A stretch of 6,788 nt of DNA, from assembly GCA_003663175.1 (NCBI GenBank), contig QMZM01000056.1:1-6788 (forward strand). Direction: 5' to 3'. The notes under the pieces are model-generated. The model had not been told where the DNA came from. It saw only the letters and a list, made by a program, of their open reading frames with translations, and did not search any database. The stretch comes from Candidatus Altarchaeales archaeon (GTDB lineage: Archaea > Altiarchaeota > Altiarchaeia > IMC4 > QMZM01). The stretch's first letter is position 1. The number at the start of each line of letters is the position of its first letter. This document shows, piece by piece, positions 5,680-6,788 of this stretch. Both the position numbers and the translations under genes were made by a program.

Positions 5680-6603
5680 ATGATAAAGTTTTACATCCCG
5701 GATGGACACCTTGAGGAAAAAACCCTGGAATTATTTGAGAGGGCTGGATTTAAGATAAGAATTAGTGAGAGAGGCTATAATCCAGAGATCGATGATAAGG
5801 AAATTGTCTTAAAGAGAATTAGACCCCAGGATTTTCCATTTGTTCTTTCCCTGGGTAAGGGAGATTTGGCAATAACTGGATCCGATATATTCAAGGAATT
5901 CTGCCTTAAATTCCCAAAGGAGGCGGAGAAACTTAAGGAATTATTGGATTTAAAATTTGGAAGAACTACTCTCTGTGTTGCAGTTTCTGAGGAAATCATG
6001 CCAGATGTTAAAAATATCGATGATTTCAAAGAATATTGTGAAAAAATTAAGGGAGAGGGGGGGGAGGTTGTTGTTGCAACGGAATATCCAAATATCGCGA
6101 GGGAATATCTGAAAAAAAATGGAATTGAAGCGATAATAAGAAAACCAGCAGGAAAAACAGAGGCGTGGATTATCCCTCCGATGCCCGAGGCAGACTTGAT
6201 TATTGAAACAACAGAGACTGGAAGAACATTAAGAGAGAATAGGTGCAGAATTATCGACACGGTAATGGAAGCAACAGCAAGATTAATTGCAAATAGAGAC
6301 AGTCTTAAGGACAAAGAAAAGAGGAAGAAGATCGATGAGATCGTGGAGTTATTTAAGGGTGCGCTCAGAGGAAAGGGCAAGGTTAATGTGTACATGAACG
6401 TTCTAAATCCAAAAAATTTGGATTCTGTATTGGATGTTATAAAAGAATACGTTAAAAATCCCACAATAAGCAATCTAAAAGGAGGCGGTTACGATATATT
6501 CATTGTCATTGATGAAATGGATTTAAAATACATATTACCAGAACTCATCAGGAGGGGTGCAAGTTCGATTGCAATTTCCGATACCAGAATGATTATTGAG
6601 TGA
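5680..6603 (+). CDS. hisG: ATP phosphoribosyltransferase, long form (HisG)
   Basis: HisG joins ATP and PRPP in the first step of histidine synthesis. The 307-residue length fits the long, self-regulated form. The catalytic part (1-225) shows RIRPQDFPFVLSLGKGDLAITGSD (47-69; family block for the active-site cleft), ATEYPNIAREYL (133-144), and the PRPP loop ETGRTLREN (179-187). Residues about 232-307 form the C-terminal ACT-like domain, with a KGGGYDIFIVI strand and a GASSIAISDTR ending, where histidine normally feeds back. Two features are unlike textbook HisG: the N-terminal PKGRL/PNKGRL motif is PDGHL (7-11), and the usual GSVE...LG segment is GKTEAWIIPPMPEAD (158-172), a proline-rich version that I associate with a divergent archaeal/bacterial HisG subgroup. 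No other hisG-pathway gene is adjacent. The assignment to the family is strong; the exact activity is somewhat less certain. Confidence 0.88.
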   Translation: MIKFYIPDGHLEEKTLELFERAGFKIRISERGYNPEIDDKEIVLKRIRPQDFPFVLSLGKGDLAITGSDIFKEFCLKFPKEAEKLKELLDLKFGRTTLCVAVSEEIMPDVKNIDDFKEYCEKIKGEGGEVVVATEYPNIAREYLKKNGIEAIIRKPAGKTEAWIIPPMPEADLIIETTETGRTLRENRCRIIDTVMEATARLIANRDSLKDKEKRKKIDEIVELFKGALRGKGKVNVYMNVLNPKNLDSVLDVIKEYVKNPTISNLKGGGYDIFIVIDEMDLKYILPELIRRGASSIAISDTRMIIE

Positions 6604-6788
6604 ATTTTAATCCTTAACTAAAATTGAGTTTAAGAAATGGGAATTCATGAGACTTTAGGTGAGGACTCCTGCAAAAAAGTAAAGGAAGCTATACTATCTA
6701 AAGCAGATTCAATATCTCGGTAGGGATTGAAATTGAAAAAGTTAGAGGATATTGGAGTTCGATGAATACCGTTAAGTCATCATAATAC
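6604..6788. other. Intergenic tail without a convincing gene
   Basis: After the hisG stop there is an AT-only 7-bp inverted repeat (AATTTTA 6603-6609, TAAAATT 6619-6625), too weak to call a terminator. A 28-codon frame (6637-6723, starting MGIHETLGED) ends at TAG, and a 29-codon minus-strand frame enters from the right edge and also ends at TAG. Neither has a recognisable domain, ribosome binding site or promoter, so I do not call a gene here. Confidence 0.5.

Noticed and set aside
5775..6473. 232-codon minus-strand open frame opposite hisG
   Set aside because: It is fully antisense to a gene with clear HisG motifs; its hydrophobic, Ser/Phe-rich composition is what an antisense reading of a lysine/glutamate-rich gene gives.
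6603..6625. Inverted repeat after hisG as an intrinsic terminator
   Set aside because: The stem is 7 bp of A/T pairs with a 9-nt loop and no following T-tract; it would be unstable.
6637..6723. 28-codon plus-strand frame ending in TAG, considered as a small gene or a pyrrolysine read-through
   Set aside because: After the TAG the frame meets a TGA only 14 codons later, and no methyltransferase or other domain is visible, so neither idea is supported.

Overview
The window looks like chromosomal DNA from an AT-rich archaeon, most likely a euryarchaeon of the methanogen / methane- or alkane-oxidiser / Archaeoglobi type. Four things point there. There is an MfnA-type tyrosine/aspartate decarboxylase (methanofuran and CoA precursors) next to a HisA-like protein of the kind seen in organisms with tetrahydromethanopterin-type C1 metabolism. 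There is an Lrp/AsnC regulator of archaeal type and a Cdc48-related AAA ATPase. The genes are preceded by archaeal TATA-like boxes about 25-30 bp from the start codon, mostly without Shine-Dalgarno sites, so leaderless transcripts are likely. AGA/AGG and ATA codons are frequent. The lineage cannot be fixed more closely from this sequence alone.

Layout, left to right. (1) Positions 1-100, minus strand: the first 33 codons of a secreted or membrane-anchored protein cut by the window edge. Its upstream region carries three perfect tandem copies of an 18-bp unit (161-214). (2) 255-722, minus: an Lrp/AsnC regulator. (3) 757-2574, plus: a two-gene operon, hisA-like then mfnA, divergent from the regulator across a 34-bp gap that holds two mirror-image TATA boxes. 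(4) 2565-4568, minus: an AAA ATPase of 667 residues with an unrecognised 280-residue N-terminal region, overlapping the end of mfnA tail to tail by 10 bp. (5) 4625-5623/5635, minus: a bacterial-type (class I) glyceraldehyde-3-phosphate dehydrogenase. (6) 5680-6603, plus: a long-form ATP phosphoribosyltransferase (HisG), divergent from GAPDH across an AT-only palindromic promoter. (7) 6604-6788: no convincing gene.

Functionally, the first block suggests a local unit in which an amino-acid-sensing regulator may control a decarboxylase acting on tyrosine or aspartate and a HisA-fold enzyme of unknown substrate. GAPDH and HisG are single metabolic genes that share a promoter region but no pathway. 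The AAA ATPase is the least explained gene: its ATPase core is nearly canonical, but the first pore loop has no aromatic residue and the usual sensor-1 Asn is Asp. No mobile elements, CRISPR arrays, tRNAs or rRNAs were seen.
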